Positions 32,633 to 38,826 of a stretch of 38,826 nucleotides of DNA are shown here, piece by piece. Position numbers and translations under genes: made by a program. Source of the DNA: Arthrobacter sp. H20 (GTDB lineage Bacteria; Actinomycetota; Actinomycetes; Actinomycetales; Micrococcaceae); NCBI RefSeq assembly GCF_000520515.1, contig NZ_KI914726.1:15180-54005 (forward strand). Reading direction: 5' to 3'. Position 1 is the stretch's first letter, and every line of letters begins with the position of its first letter. The notes beneath the pieces are model-generated. The model was given only the letters and a program-made list of their open reading frames with translations. It was not told the DNA's origin and made no database searches.

Positions 32633-32654
32633 ATGCATGAGTGTTTACATGTAT
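32633..32654. promoter_or_regulatory. Imperfect palindrome at the start of the ArsR gene
   Basis: ATGCATGAGTGTTTACATGTAT has outer symmetry (ATNCATG...CATGTAT) and lies in an AT-rich patch, directly before the GTG at 32657. It resembles an ArsR operator by place and composition. This favours the GTG as the start over the ATG at 32633. Confidence 0.4.
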
Positions 32655-32656
32655 AT

Positions 32657-32983
32657 GTGATCGATGATGTGCATCTGGAGAAAGTGGCCGAGCTGTTCAA
32701 AATGCTGGGGACCGCATCACGGCTCCGTATTCTCACGGAACTTGCCAATGAACCGAGTTCTGTGGGCTCACTCGCGGAGTCCACCCGCTTGTCCCAACCC
32801 CTTGTGTCCCAGCACCTTCGGGTCCTCCGGGGCATCAACCTGGTTACGGTCAGCAGGTCGGGCCGCGATGCGATCTACTCGCTCTCCGATGACCACGTAG
32901 CCCACGTCATCAACGACGCTATTTCGCACACTCAGGAACCGGCGACTGGCACAACAGCCGCCCATGGAAAGGAAAAGTCATGA
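32657..32983 (+). CDS. ArsR/SmtB regulator with alpha-5 metal site
   Basis: About 108 residues from a GTG at 32657; an ATG at 32633 would add eight residues but lies in a likely operator. FKMLGTASRLRILTELA and STRLSQPLVSQHLRVLRG are the winged helix. The last helix has Asp78-x-His80, then His91-x2-Glu94, close to the CzrA zinc site with Glu in place of the last His. The stop overlaps the start of the histidine-rich gene by 4 bp. This suggests it senses zinc or a similar metal and controls that protein. No ribosome site is seen; it may be leaderless. Confidence 0.88.
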   Translation: MIDDVHLEKVAELFKMLGTASRLRILTELANEPSSVGSLAESTRLSQPLVSQHLRVLRGINLVTVSRSGRDAIYSLSDDHVAHVINDAISHTQEPATGTTAAHGKEKS

Positions 32984-33279
32984 CCCAGGAAACTAAGGCC
33001 GAACACACCGTCCAGGACCACCACCACGGCGGAGCAGACTGCAGCCATGAAACCGTACAGCACGGCGACCACGTCGACTATCTGCACGACGGACACCGCC
33101 ACGCCGAGCACGAAGAGCACTACGACGAACACGATGAGCCAGCCGAACACGGGCCAACCGAACACCGCCATGGCGGTGCAGACTGCACCCACGAAACCGT
33201 CAAACACGGGGACCACAACGATTACATCCACGACGGACACCGCCACGCCGAGCACGAAGACCACTACGACGAACACTAG
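32980..33279 (+). CDS. Histidine-rich metal-binding protein with two repeats
   Basis: A 99-residue protein almost wholly of His, Asp, Glu and Gly, made of two copies of a 36-residue unit (HGGADCSHETVQHGDHVDYL, then HDGHRHAEHEEHYDEH). One Cys per unit is kept. Similar short His-rich proteins occur beside zinc regulators and transporters in actinobacteria; here it would bind or store zinc (or nickel or cobalt). It has no signal peptide, so it is probably cytosolic. It overlaps the ArsR stop by 4 bp and is followed by a hairpin. Confidence 0.88.
   Translation: MTQETKAEHTVQDHHHGGADCSHETVQHGDHVDYLHDGHRHAEHEEHYDEHDEPAEHGPTEHRHGGADCTHETVKHGDHNDYIHDGHRHAEHEDHYDEH
33025..33276 (+). repeat. Tandem 108-bp repeat inside the His-rich gene
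   Basis: Units 33025-33132 and 33169-33276 are each 108 bp and highly alike, sharing for example a long identical run around CACGACGGACACCGCCACGC. They are separated by 36 bp that encode DEPAEHGPTEHR. The pattern shows an internal duplication. Confidence 0.85.
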
Positions 33280-33293
33280 AAGCTAAACCTGCG

Positions 33294-33308
33294 GCCGGGC
33301 TACCCGGC
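33294..33308. terminator. Hairpin after the His-rich gene
   Basis: GCCGGG (33294-33299) and CCCGGC (33303-33308) pair around CTA, 15 bp after the stop. Confidence 0.5.
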
Positions 33309-33611
33309 GGACCCTGAGCGCTCGGGTGTTCAGGGTGATCAGCAGTATCCGCACAGCCTAACGCGGATTGTGCTCGGTCGAGGCTGGGTATCTGTTAGGC
33401 AGATTTCAGCCGGTCGACTGCTCGAAAGCTGTCTGGGCAGCCCGTCTTTCGACCGAGGGCGCTTCGACTTCCACGGTGGGGCCGCATTCCGGCACAGCAA
33501 GTGGCGGTGATGCCTTTCGGCGTCGCCGCACCAGCGTCGTACCATCCAGATTATTAGCGCAGCCAGCCCAGGCTCGGTAGATTCAGGCACGACAAACCGT
33601 ACCGCTTGCAG
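33309..33611. other. Intergenic region before the Zur-like box
   Basis: About 300 bp with no gene I can support. Short inverted pieces occur, such as CCCTGAGCGC...TTCAGGG near 33312-33336 and GGTCGA...TCGACC-like parts near 33380-33455. A minus-strand open frame here has no protein character. Confidence 0.35.
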
Positions 33612-33628
33612 ATGAGAACAATTCTCAT
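33612..33628. promoter_or_regulatory. Zur-like operator
   Basis: ATGAGAACAATTCTCAT is a perfect 7-bp inverted repeat around CAA. Its form and spacing resemble actinobacterial Zur boxes (of the type TGAAAATNATTTTCA). It stands 5 bp before the CobW-like gene, which is in turn followed by a cysteine-free L36 gene, the classic target set of Zur. Confidence 0.7.
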
Positions 33629-33633
33629 GTAAG

Positions 33634-34743
33634 TTGGATGCTGTGTCCATCACCATAGTTAGTTCCCTTGATGTTTTCTGCCGCCAAGACGCCTGTGAGA
33701 CTCTCGCAGCAGGTTCGCCCAACTCCACCGTGGTTTTTCATGATCTGCTGGAGGACGGCGTCGTGATCCGCCGAGTGTCCAAAAATGGTCACCTCGTGGA
33801 GCGCCACGAGAGCACGCTGGAACACGGGTGCTTGAGCTGCACGGTGCGTCTGGATGTGGTTCCCACTGTGGATCAGCTGCTGGCCCGCGGAGAGCAGAAC
33901 ATTATTCTGGGACTGCCGCCGGCTGTCTCTTCGGAAACAGTCGTCTTGGCTCTGCATAAGGGTCTGACGCGGGACTTCATCATTGATTCGTTGGTCCTGA
34001 CCTGCGCACCGGATACTGCAGAGGATCAGATCTGGGACCATCACACGCTCTTCGAATCCGGCTACACGCCCATGCCAAATGACGACCGAACTGCCGGTGA
34101 ATTTCTGATCAGCGAATTGTCCTTCAACGACACGGTTATGTTTTCTGACCCGGCATTGATCTCGGTGGATCCGATCGCCCGTTCCCGCGGTGTACAGCTG
34201 GTCCAGGAGCTGGCACCCCACGCCACCGTCGGGGAAAGTACCGGCCCCTTCCCCTTAGGCCACCACAATTATGGGCAGGCAGCGGGCCGCACCGCACCGG
34301 GGTCGGTCCGGGTACCTGAAGGTCCTTCGCCGCTGCCGTTTTCCACCGTGGTGCAGCGGGCGGAACGCCCGCTGCACCCGGAACGGTTCCGTCACGCATT
34401 GGGAGTCCTTGCGGAGGGCTGCTGCTGGCTGCGTGGACAGGCATGGATCGCGGGTGCGCCGGAATGCTGTATCGCTGTGAAGGGAATCGGGCCGCGGGTC
34501 TGGCTGGAAAACACCGGGGCCTGGCCCACGGATTCCCGTTCCGGAAATACGGCTAATGGAGGAACGGGCCGTCAATGGCAGCCGGTCTTCGGCGCCCGGG
34601 GAACGGTACTTGCGGCCACCGGCGAAGGAATCGACGCCACCGAGATTCAGCGGCTGCTTGCCTCCTGCGAACTCACTGACACCGAAATGATGGCGTCACA
34701 AGAAAGCTTCACAGACCCGTTCAACCTCAAATCAACCAACTAA
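33634..34743 (+). CDS. CobW/ZNG1-like protein lacking the P-loop
   Basis: A 369-residue protein starting at TTG (33634) or GTG (33643). It keeps marks of the CobW metallochaperone family: the STLEHGCLSCTVRLDVVP motif (GCxCC-like with Ser68 in place of the middle Cys), and the C-terminal domain with RPLHPERFRHALGVLAEGCCWLRGQAWIAG. The first strand SITIVSSLDVFCRQDACETL has no GxxxxGKT Walker A sequence, and no clear NKxD is seen, so GTP binding is probably lost. Similar degenerate proteins occur in actinobacterial Zur regulons, where they may help zinc delivery under starvation. A Zur-like box precedes it, and ribosomal L36 follows 21 bp later in the same operon. Confidence 0.8.
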   Translation: MDAVSITIVSSLDVFCRQDACETLAAGSPNSTVVFHDLLEDGVVIRRVSKNGHLVERHESTLEHGCLSCTVRLDVVPTVDQLLARGEQNIILGLPPAVSSETVVLALHKGLTRDFIIDSLVLTCAPDTAEDQIWDHHTLFESGYTPMPNDDRTAGEFLISELSFNDTVMFSDPALISVDPIARSRGVQLVQELAPHATVGESTGPFPLGHHNYGQAAGRTAPGSVRVPEGPSPLPFSTVVQRAERPLHPERFRHALGVLAEGCCWLRGQAWIAGAPECCIAVKGIGPRVWLENTGAWPTDSRSGNTANGGTGRQWQPVFGARGTVLAATGEGIDATEIQRLLASCELTDTEMMASQESFTDPFNLKSTN

Positions 34744-34764
34744 ACACCAGATCAGGAGACAACC

Positions 34765-34887
34765 ATGAAAGTACGTAACTCCCTGGCCGCACTCAAAAAG
34801 GTGCCAGGCGCTCAGATAGTCCGCCGTCGCGGGCGCACCTTCGTCATCAACAAGAAAAACCCGCGGATGAAAGCCCGCCAGGGCTAG
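34765..34887 (+). CDS. rpmJ: Ribosomal protein L36, cysteine-free (zinc-independent) paralogue
   Basis: A 40-residue protein: [40 protein letters not shown]. It aligns with L36 of the YkgO type, but has no cysteines, so it cannot hold zinc. Cells swap such copies for the zinc-binding L36 when zinc is scarce, freeing the metal. AGGAG lies 8 nt before the ATG. It shares an operon and the Zur-like box with the CobW-like gene upstream. Confidence 0.95.
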   Translation: MKVRNSLAALKKVPGAQIVRRRGRTFVINKKNPRMKARQG

Positions 34888-34912
34888 CAAAGTACAGCGA
34901 GTACGAGCAGAC

Positions 34913-34956
34913 ACTCCTGAAAGGGGGCAGGGATATCCCTGCCCCCTTTCAGGAGT
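34913..34956. terminator. Perfect 44-bp palindrome, bidirectional terminator
   Basis: 22-bp arms meet without a spacer: ACTCCTGAAAGGGGGCAGGG (34913-34932) then AT, followed by their exact reverse complement ending at 34956. It separates rpmJ from a convergent gene whose stop it contains. It could form a strong RNA hairpin or a DNA cruciform. Confidence 0.85.
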
Positions 34957-35386
34957 TGGAACGTATTGACGGTGGCTGTCCTAAACCGACAATGGCGGGG
35001 GTGAGCGATGCAGGAACATCATTGTCGGGGCGGTCGTGGCTCGACGGACCTCCCTCGGTGATCCACCGCTTGAGGGCTTCGCTGCGTTGAGGACCCTCGG
35101 TGCTTCCGAGCCAGACACTGCGTCCGGTATCTTTGCCGTTGCCTCCTCGGTGTGCGACCGCAGCCACCGCACCCAGCGAGCACGGCCCGAGGCAGTCAGC
35201 GCTGATGAAAACCGCGCCTGCAGAGTTCTTGACTGCGCTCTTGAGATCCTCGACGCTGTTCTCGTTCTCTGCCAGTCGGCGCAGGGCGGAACATCGCTGT
35301 CCCACACAGAGTGCAAGGATCGGACCTCCTGGATCAATTCTCGCGGCTTGTGGATCTGTTTTCAGTGGGTTTGCTTTCTTCTTCAT
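34949..35386 (-). CDS. Thioredoxin-like [2Fe-2S] ferredoxin-domain protein
   Basis: A 145-residue protein. Cys27 and Cys32 (LCVGQRC) and Cys65 and Cys69 (ADCLGPCSLGAVAAV) have the layout of the thioredoxin-like [2Fe-2S] ferredoxin fold. VFISADCLGPCSLGAVAAV is the typical second cysteine loop. The C-terminus is proline-rich and unstructured. No partner enzyme is identified. Its start overlaps the stop of the membrane-anchored methyltransferase-like gene by 4 bp, so they are co-translated. Confidence 0.75.
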   Translation of the reverse strand: MKKKANPLKTDPQAARIDPGGPILALCVGQRCSALRRLAENENSVEDLKSAVKNSAGAVFISADCLGPCSLGAVAAVAHRGGNGKDTGRSVWLGSTEGPQRSEALKRWITEGGPSSHDRPDNDVPASLTPAIVGLGQPPSIRSNS

Positions 35387-35940
35387 GGGGCTACCTTTCC
35401 GATGCCCACCAGGGTGGTGGCATCAATGTGGGTGACGTCGCGCTGGGTGAGGATTTCCTGGTAGCGGTGCTGAACCTCCACCACTTGGGCAGTGACCGCT
35501 GCCCAGTGGAGGCCTTCATATGCACCCCGTTCCCGGGCGACAGCAGTCAGGGCGGCGGAAAGATCCACTCCGCGCACGTACCCGTCCCTGCCGACAAGAC
35601 GTGCAGTGGACCGCGCGGAAGCCCCGATTCCGCAACAGTCATCAAAGACATGTTCGCCGGGCCCTGGCCGGGCAGAGGGCGCCGCGCCAAGGCTCGCTGG
35701 CCGCCACAGCACCTCGTCGAGTGCGCCGATGGCTTCCGCCGCCGTGAAACTCCATGCAGAGTCAGCTGGGGACACTTCCGCCGGGCCAATGCTTGAGAAC
35801 AGAAGGACAGTAAGCACTACCCCCGCGGCCAGAACCACACGCAATACAGCGGACTTCAAGAAACCGCGCCGACGCACCAAGATAGGAGGCTCCTCAGGTT
35901 CAAGAGGGGCCCTCTTGGCGAAAGGGGCGGCACTCACCAA
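35383..35940 (-). CDS. Membrane-anchored, internally deleted methyltransferase-like protein
   Basis: A 185-residue open frame with two parts. Residues 1-62 carry a basic stretch and one membrane helix (about 31-52). Residues about 63-150 read as the front of a SAM-dependent methyltransferase: WSFTAAEAIGALDEVLWRPA, the SAM loop GEHVFDDCCGIGASA and RGVDLSAALTAVARE. Residues about 152-185 (VVEVQHRYQEILTQRDVTHI, then DATTLVGIGKVAP) look like the end of a similar enzyme. About 150 residues that should lie between are gone, and the frame is kept. It is probably a fusion pseudogene or a new anchored SAM-binding fragment. Confidence 0.6.
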   Translation of the reverse strand: MVSAAPFAKRAPLEPEEPPILVRRRGFLKSAVLRVVLAAGVVLTVLLFSSIGPAEVSPADSAWSFTAAEAIGALDEVLWRPASLGAAPSARPGPGEHVFDDCCGIGASARSTARLVGRDGYVRGVDLSAALTAVARERGAYEGLHWAAVTAQVVEVQHRYQEILTQRDVTHIDATTLVGIGKVAP

Positions 35941-35964
35941 ACCGGACCTCGAACAATCATCATG

Positions 35965-36165
35965 GTGATAACTATAATCATTCGCAATAACTTTGCGAAT
36001 GAGGGGAGGGTCTGGCCGTGAATCCCTCCCGTGATGGGTAGTTCGTCCAATTGAGGGGATAAATGGCTACTATTCGCCACCCTTGACGCGCCCAGGTAGA
36101 ACATGAACCAAGCAGTGCGAGCAGCGAACAGCTTACGCCTGATCGCTAATAAGACTCATTCGCAA
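35965..36165. promoter_or_regulatory. Intergenic control region with CATTCGCAA repeats
   Basis: A near-palindrome TGATAACTATAATCA lies at 35966-35980. CATTCGCAA (35979-35987) and TTGCGAATG (35993-36001) form a perfect 9-bp inverted repeat around TAACT. The same CATTCGCAA recurs at 36157-36165, 13 bp before the aztD ATG. The region lies between two divergent genes. These are probably operators, perhaps for a Fur/Zur-type protein, though they differ from the box at 33612. Confidence 0.5.
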
Positions 36166-36178
36166 TTAGACTGGTGCC

Positions 36179-37534
36179 ATGTCCATTTCTAACCCGCCCT
36201 TAGCCCTGTCCGCGGCAGTCGCCGCAGCCCTCCTCCTGTCAGCTTGTTCCACCGACATCCCCGCCGAATCTGGAGACCCAGCGCCCTCAGCTGCGGGGTC
36301 GGCGTCAGCGGCTGCTTCAGATGAGCATCCAGCCGAGGAGGAGGGTCAGACGGAAGTCGCCGCTCTGGCCCCCCGCGCAGTCCTCACTTACGACGGTGGG
36401 GTGATGACCGTAGATACTGAATCGGGTGAGGGTGTTGCCACCGCCGAGATGGACGGCTTCCTGCGCGTGAGCAACGCCGGTGACGGCCGGCACGTCATGA
36501 TCAGTACTGGTGAAGGCTTCAGCCTGTTCGATACCGGTCTGATCGCTCAGTGGCATGGGGACCACAACCACTACTTTGTGAGCGAGCCAGCGCTCACCGA
36601 CGAAACAGTTGAAGCCCCGGAGCCGGGCCACGTAGTGGTCCACGAAGGCAAAACTGCGCTCTTCTCTGACGGTACCGGTGCGATTACTGTGATGGATTCC
36701 GAAGCAATCAGCGATGGTGAAATCAGCGAGGATGAGGTCCAGGAGCACTCGACAGAGACCGCCCACCACGGCGTCGCCGTACCGCTGAGCAGCGGGGAGC
36801 TTCTGCTGACGCAAGGTACCGCCGATGCCCGGGACACGGTGCAGGTACTGTCCCCCGAAGGAGACGTCATCGCCGAGACCACCGACTGCCCCGGCGTGCA
36901 CGGCGAGGCCGCAGCCGAACCAACAGCTGAAGGCGATGTTGTTGCACTTGGCTGCGAGAACGGGCCGGTGGTGTACCGGGACGGTGCGTTCCACAAGGTC
37001 GCCGTTGAAGAGGACTACCAGCGCTCCGGCAACCTCTTCGGGCACCACGCGTCGTCGATCATCCTCGGCGACTACAAAGTGGACGCCGACGCCGAGAAAG
37101 AACGCCCCACCCGCATCGGCCTGTTCGACACCCTCTCCGATTCGGTCACCACAGTGGACCTCGGGTCGGAGTACTGGTTCCGTTCTCTTGCCCGCGGCGC
37201 GGACGGTGAAGCTCTGGTCCTGACGTACGACGGGCAGCTCAACGTCCTCGACGAGGAAACCGGCGATGTGATCCACGAGATCGACGTCGTCGAACCGTGG
37301 GAAGAGCCCGAAGAATGGCAGTCACCTGGCCCGATCGTCAAGGTGGGTGCCGACGGATTCGCCTACGTGACCGACGCCGCTACCCAGCAACTCCACGTCA
37401 TCGACATCTCAGCCGGTACGATCCTTGACAGCTTCGACCTGCCTGAAACGCCCACCGAGCTCGCCGTCGTCACCGGTGACCCGGAAGCGCCCAGCGAGGA
37501 CGATCACGAAGACCACGAAGAACACGAGGACTAA
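36179..37534 (+). CDS. aztD: Zinc metallochaperone AztD, lipoprotein form
   Basis: A 451-residue protein. A signal segment ends in the lipobox LSAC (Cys near 23). A beta-propeller-like body follows with repeated strands (LTYDGGVMTVDTESGEGVAT, VSNAGDGRHVMIST). WHGDHNHYF and AHHGVAVPL, GHHASSI are histidine pairs that match zinc sites of AztD. The tail is rich in Asp, Glu and His (SEDDHEDHEEHED). AztD hands zinc to the AztC substrate-binding protein outside the cell. Here a broken AztC-like gene lies just downstream and no permease or ATPase is in view. The region upstream holds CATTCGCAA-type repeats that may be zinc-responsive. Confidence 0.9.
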   Translation: MSISNPPLALSAAVAAALLLSACSTDIPAESGDPAPSAAGSASAAASDEHPAEEEGQTEVAALAPRAVLTYDGGVMTVDTESGEGVATAEMDGFLRVSNAGDGRHVMISTGEGFSLFDTGLIAQWHGDHNHYFVSEPALTDETVEAPEPGHVVVHEGKTALFSDGTGAITVMDSEAISDGEISEDEVQEHSTETAHHGVAVPLSSGELLLTQGTADARDTVQVLSPEGDVIAETTDCPGVHGEAAAEPTAEGDVVALGCENGPVVYRDGAFHKVAVEEDYQRSGNLFGHHASSIILGDYKVDADAEKERPTRIGLFDTLSDSVTTVDLGSEYWFRSLARGADGEALVLTYDGQLNVLDEETGDVIHEIDVVEPWEEPEEWQSPGPIVKVGADGFAYVTDAATQQLHVIDISAGTILDSFDLPETPTELAVVTGDPEAPSEDDHEDHEEHED

Positions 37535-37596
37535 GAACTCCTCTCACGCATAGGATTCAGGCACACTGGCCGCTGCTGGTTAAGCAACACACTCGT

Positions 37597-37627
37597 CCGG
37601 CGGCCTCGGTTCACCCGAGACCGCCGG
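37597..37627. terminator. Hairpin terminator after aztD
   Basis: CCGGCGG (37597-37603) pairs with CCGCCGG (37621-37627), and CTCGG with CCGAG within it, around a short loop with one mismatch. It ends the aztD unit. Confidence 0.7.
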
Positions 37628-37647
37628 GTTCCGTTCTACCTATTACG

Positions 37648-37978
37648 ATGAGGATACCGATGACGGGCCGTACTGCGTCGCCCACTTGCACTGCCCGTTG
37701 TACTTGCTCTGACGCTTTCCGCGTGCGGTCCGACCGGCGGCAACGCGGGTGGCGACAACAGCGGAGCGTCCTTGGACGCGCTGGCGTCCTTCTACCCACT
37801 GCAGTTTGTAGCGCAAACGGTGGGAGGGTACGCCGTCGACGGAGGGTTCCGTGACCCCTCCAGGAGCGGAGCCGCACAATCTGGAGCTTTCCCCAGCGAT
37901 GGTCAGCGATCTGGCCGAGACCTCAGTAGTCGTATATGCGTCCGGATTCCAGCCCGCTGTTGACGCAGCAATCGAACA
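37648..37978 (+). pseudogene. Broken zinc-binding lipoprotein gene (ZnuA/AztC-like)
   Basis: Frame pieces join to give a zinc ABC substrate-binding protein start: RRPLALPVVLALTLSACG is a lipoprotein signal, LASFYPLQFVAQTVGGYAVD is the first conserved strand, and, in the next frame, PPGAEPHNLELSPAMVSDLA, TSVVVYASGFQPAVDAAIEQ. The signature PPGAEPHxLELSP has the metal-binding His. At least two frameshifts are needed: near 37680 (start region) and near 37845, where about 2 bases seem lost before GAGGGTTCC. The gene then runs into a TraG-like fragment, so the remaining two thirds are missing. Confidence 0.75.
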
Positions 37979-38414
37979 GGGCCGGGGCAAAGACTTGGCT
38001 TCGTTCTTCGAACGGGGCGTCAAGGCCACGGCGCAGCGGTTCGGTGTAGAGGATAGTCCGGGGATTGTCGTCGGATCGATTGTCTCCACCGGTGAGGCGT
38101 TCTACCGGTCGTGAGAAGATCTCAGCATCGACATTGGAGGACGGCGAACGGGTAAGTCCTCGGCCCGAATCATCCCGGCGATCCTGGATGCTCCCGGTGC
38201 GGCTATTTCAATCACAACCAAGCGTGACGTGGTTGAGGCCACCCGCGAAGTCCGCGCCGTGTCAGCTCCGGTGTGGGCCTTCGACCCTCAGAAAATTGCT
38301 CAGAAAGAACCCATCTGGTGGTGGAATCCACTCTCCTACGTGACCGACGAGGGCAAAGCCGTACGGTTCGCCCAGCATTACGCCTCGGGATCCCAAGGAT
38401 GTATCTCCCGATGA
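37979..38414 (+). pseudogene. TraG/VirD4-type conjugation coupling protein fragment
   Basis: In frame with the end of the broken lipoprotein gene, the reading goes on as GRGKDLASFFERGVKATAQR, an in-frame TGA at 38112, then EDLSIDIGGRRTGKSSARII, PAILDAPGAAISITTKRDVV, then FDPQKIAQKEPIWWWNPLSY and VTDEGKAVRFAQHYASGS. This matches the Walker A region and following strands of TraG/VirD4 coupling proteins (GPRTGKT, then NKRDV, then FDPQ, then WWWNPL). The TGA takes the place of a Trp codon. The fragment ends by 38414. Confidence 0.75.
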
Positions 38415-38826
38415 CCCATCACGGGTCCTCAACCAGATGATTAAGGTGTCCTGGAGCATAGCCTGCAGACGGAACCGTCCGCGCAGCTCGAACGTAGACG
38501 AAAGACTCGCAAGGCCTGTAAGGCCCGAGTTCCAGGAATGACTCCTACCCGAAGTTGGCCGCCACCTCTACCACCGTCCGAGACATCTCCCAGACCCCGA
38601 ATCAACTATCGGTACCGAGCTATCGCGGGCGGCAGTGGAGTCGTGATCCTGCATCCGATGGAGCTGCCCCAGGTTTGCTTGACTTCCTGGTTCCGGACGA
38701 AGGCTTAGGCACTGCCGAGCAGATTTTGTTGGTGACGGCCCAGGAGTGTGAACTGCACTCCGTGGCTAGGGGATGCAGCGCTATGCCGGTTCCGCAGGCG
38801 CGCTGCATCCCGTTCCCTCACTGCTG
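38415..38826. other. Unassigned right end
   Basis: About 410 bp without a gene I can name. On the plus strand one frame is open from about 38530 to the edge and includes AAPGLLDFLVPDEGLGTAEQ and ILLVTAQECELHSVARG, which look somewhat protein-like. It has no clear start or family. This may be more decayed conjugative-element DNA or the start of another gene. Confidence 0.3.

Noticed and set aside
33025-33276. CRISPR-like tandem repeats
   Set aside because: Only two long units exist, both in frame within a His-rich gene; this is a coding duplication.
33339-33728. Minus-strand open frame across the Zur-like box
   Set aside because: It has no protein character and runs through the operator and the start of the CobW-like gene.
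36317-37276. 319-codon minus-strand open frame in aztD
   Set aside because: It is antisense to aztD, which has a lipobox, His motifs and a terminator.
38620-38808. 62-codon minus-strand open frame at the right edge
   Set aside because: It has no recognisable motif and competes with an equally open plus-strand frame.

Overview
The window is high-GC DNA with dense genes, many 1-4 base stop/start overlaps (ATGA, GTGA, TAATG), GTG and TTG starts and some apparently leaderless starts. Gene families such as a DevS-type GAF sensor, tandem universal stress proteins, Xfp phosphoketolase, an AztD zinc chaperone and an OFA transporter with its small partner fit an actinobacterium, probably Micrococcaceae (Arthrobacter-like). 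The genus is inference. No tRNA, rRNA, CRISPR array or intact insertion sequence was seen.

Positions 1-14515 form a dormancy/hypoxia-type island. It starts with the N-terminal part of a DevS/DosT-like GAF sensor, cut by the left edge. Then come two pyridoxamine-phosphate-oxidase-fold proteins, four universal stress proteins, a zinc alcohol dehydrogenase, a DUF1003 membrane protein, a CtpE-like P-type ATPase, a membrane zincin, an ArsR-SulP pair, a phosphoketolase and two tiny membrane proteins. Five copies of a 14-bp element close to GGGACCAAAGNCCC, similar to a DevR/DosR box, lie before these transcription units. In six promoters (one box appears to work both ways) a -10-like hexamer follows at a fixed 23-24 nt. 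This looks like one regulon driven by the sensor's missing partner regulator.

Positions 14516-19356 hold a 2-hydroxyacid unit: an FAD/Fe-S dehydrogenase divergent from a GntR/FCD regulator and an MFS transporter, with a perfect 20-bp palindrome at the dehydrogenase start. Positions 19480-23510 carry a nuclease-domain lipoprotein, a double-hotdog thioesterase, a long-form GAPDH and a strong nested inverted repeat. Positions 23511-32023 carry a DUF1508 protein, an MFS exporter with a CzrA-type zinc/cobalt sensor, a CaCA antiporter, a broken aldo/keto reductase, an OFA-family transporter with a 34-residue partner, and a three-gene unit of STAS-like protein, GGDEF-EAL protein and methyltransferase.

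Positions 32100-38826 are a zinc-related and partly decayed region. It contains gene relics, an ArsR sensor with a histidine-rich repeat protein, a Zur-like box before a CobW-like protein lacking its P-loop and a cysteine-free ribosomal protein L36, a 44-bp perfect palindrome, a membrane-anchored internally deleted methyltransferase, the zinc chaperone AztD, a broken zinc-binding lipoprotein gene, and a fragment of a TraG/VirD4 coupling-protein gene joined to it. The right end therefore looks like a scar where a conjugative element recombined into a zinc-uptake locus.
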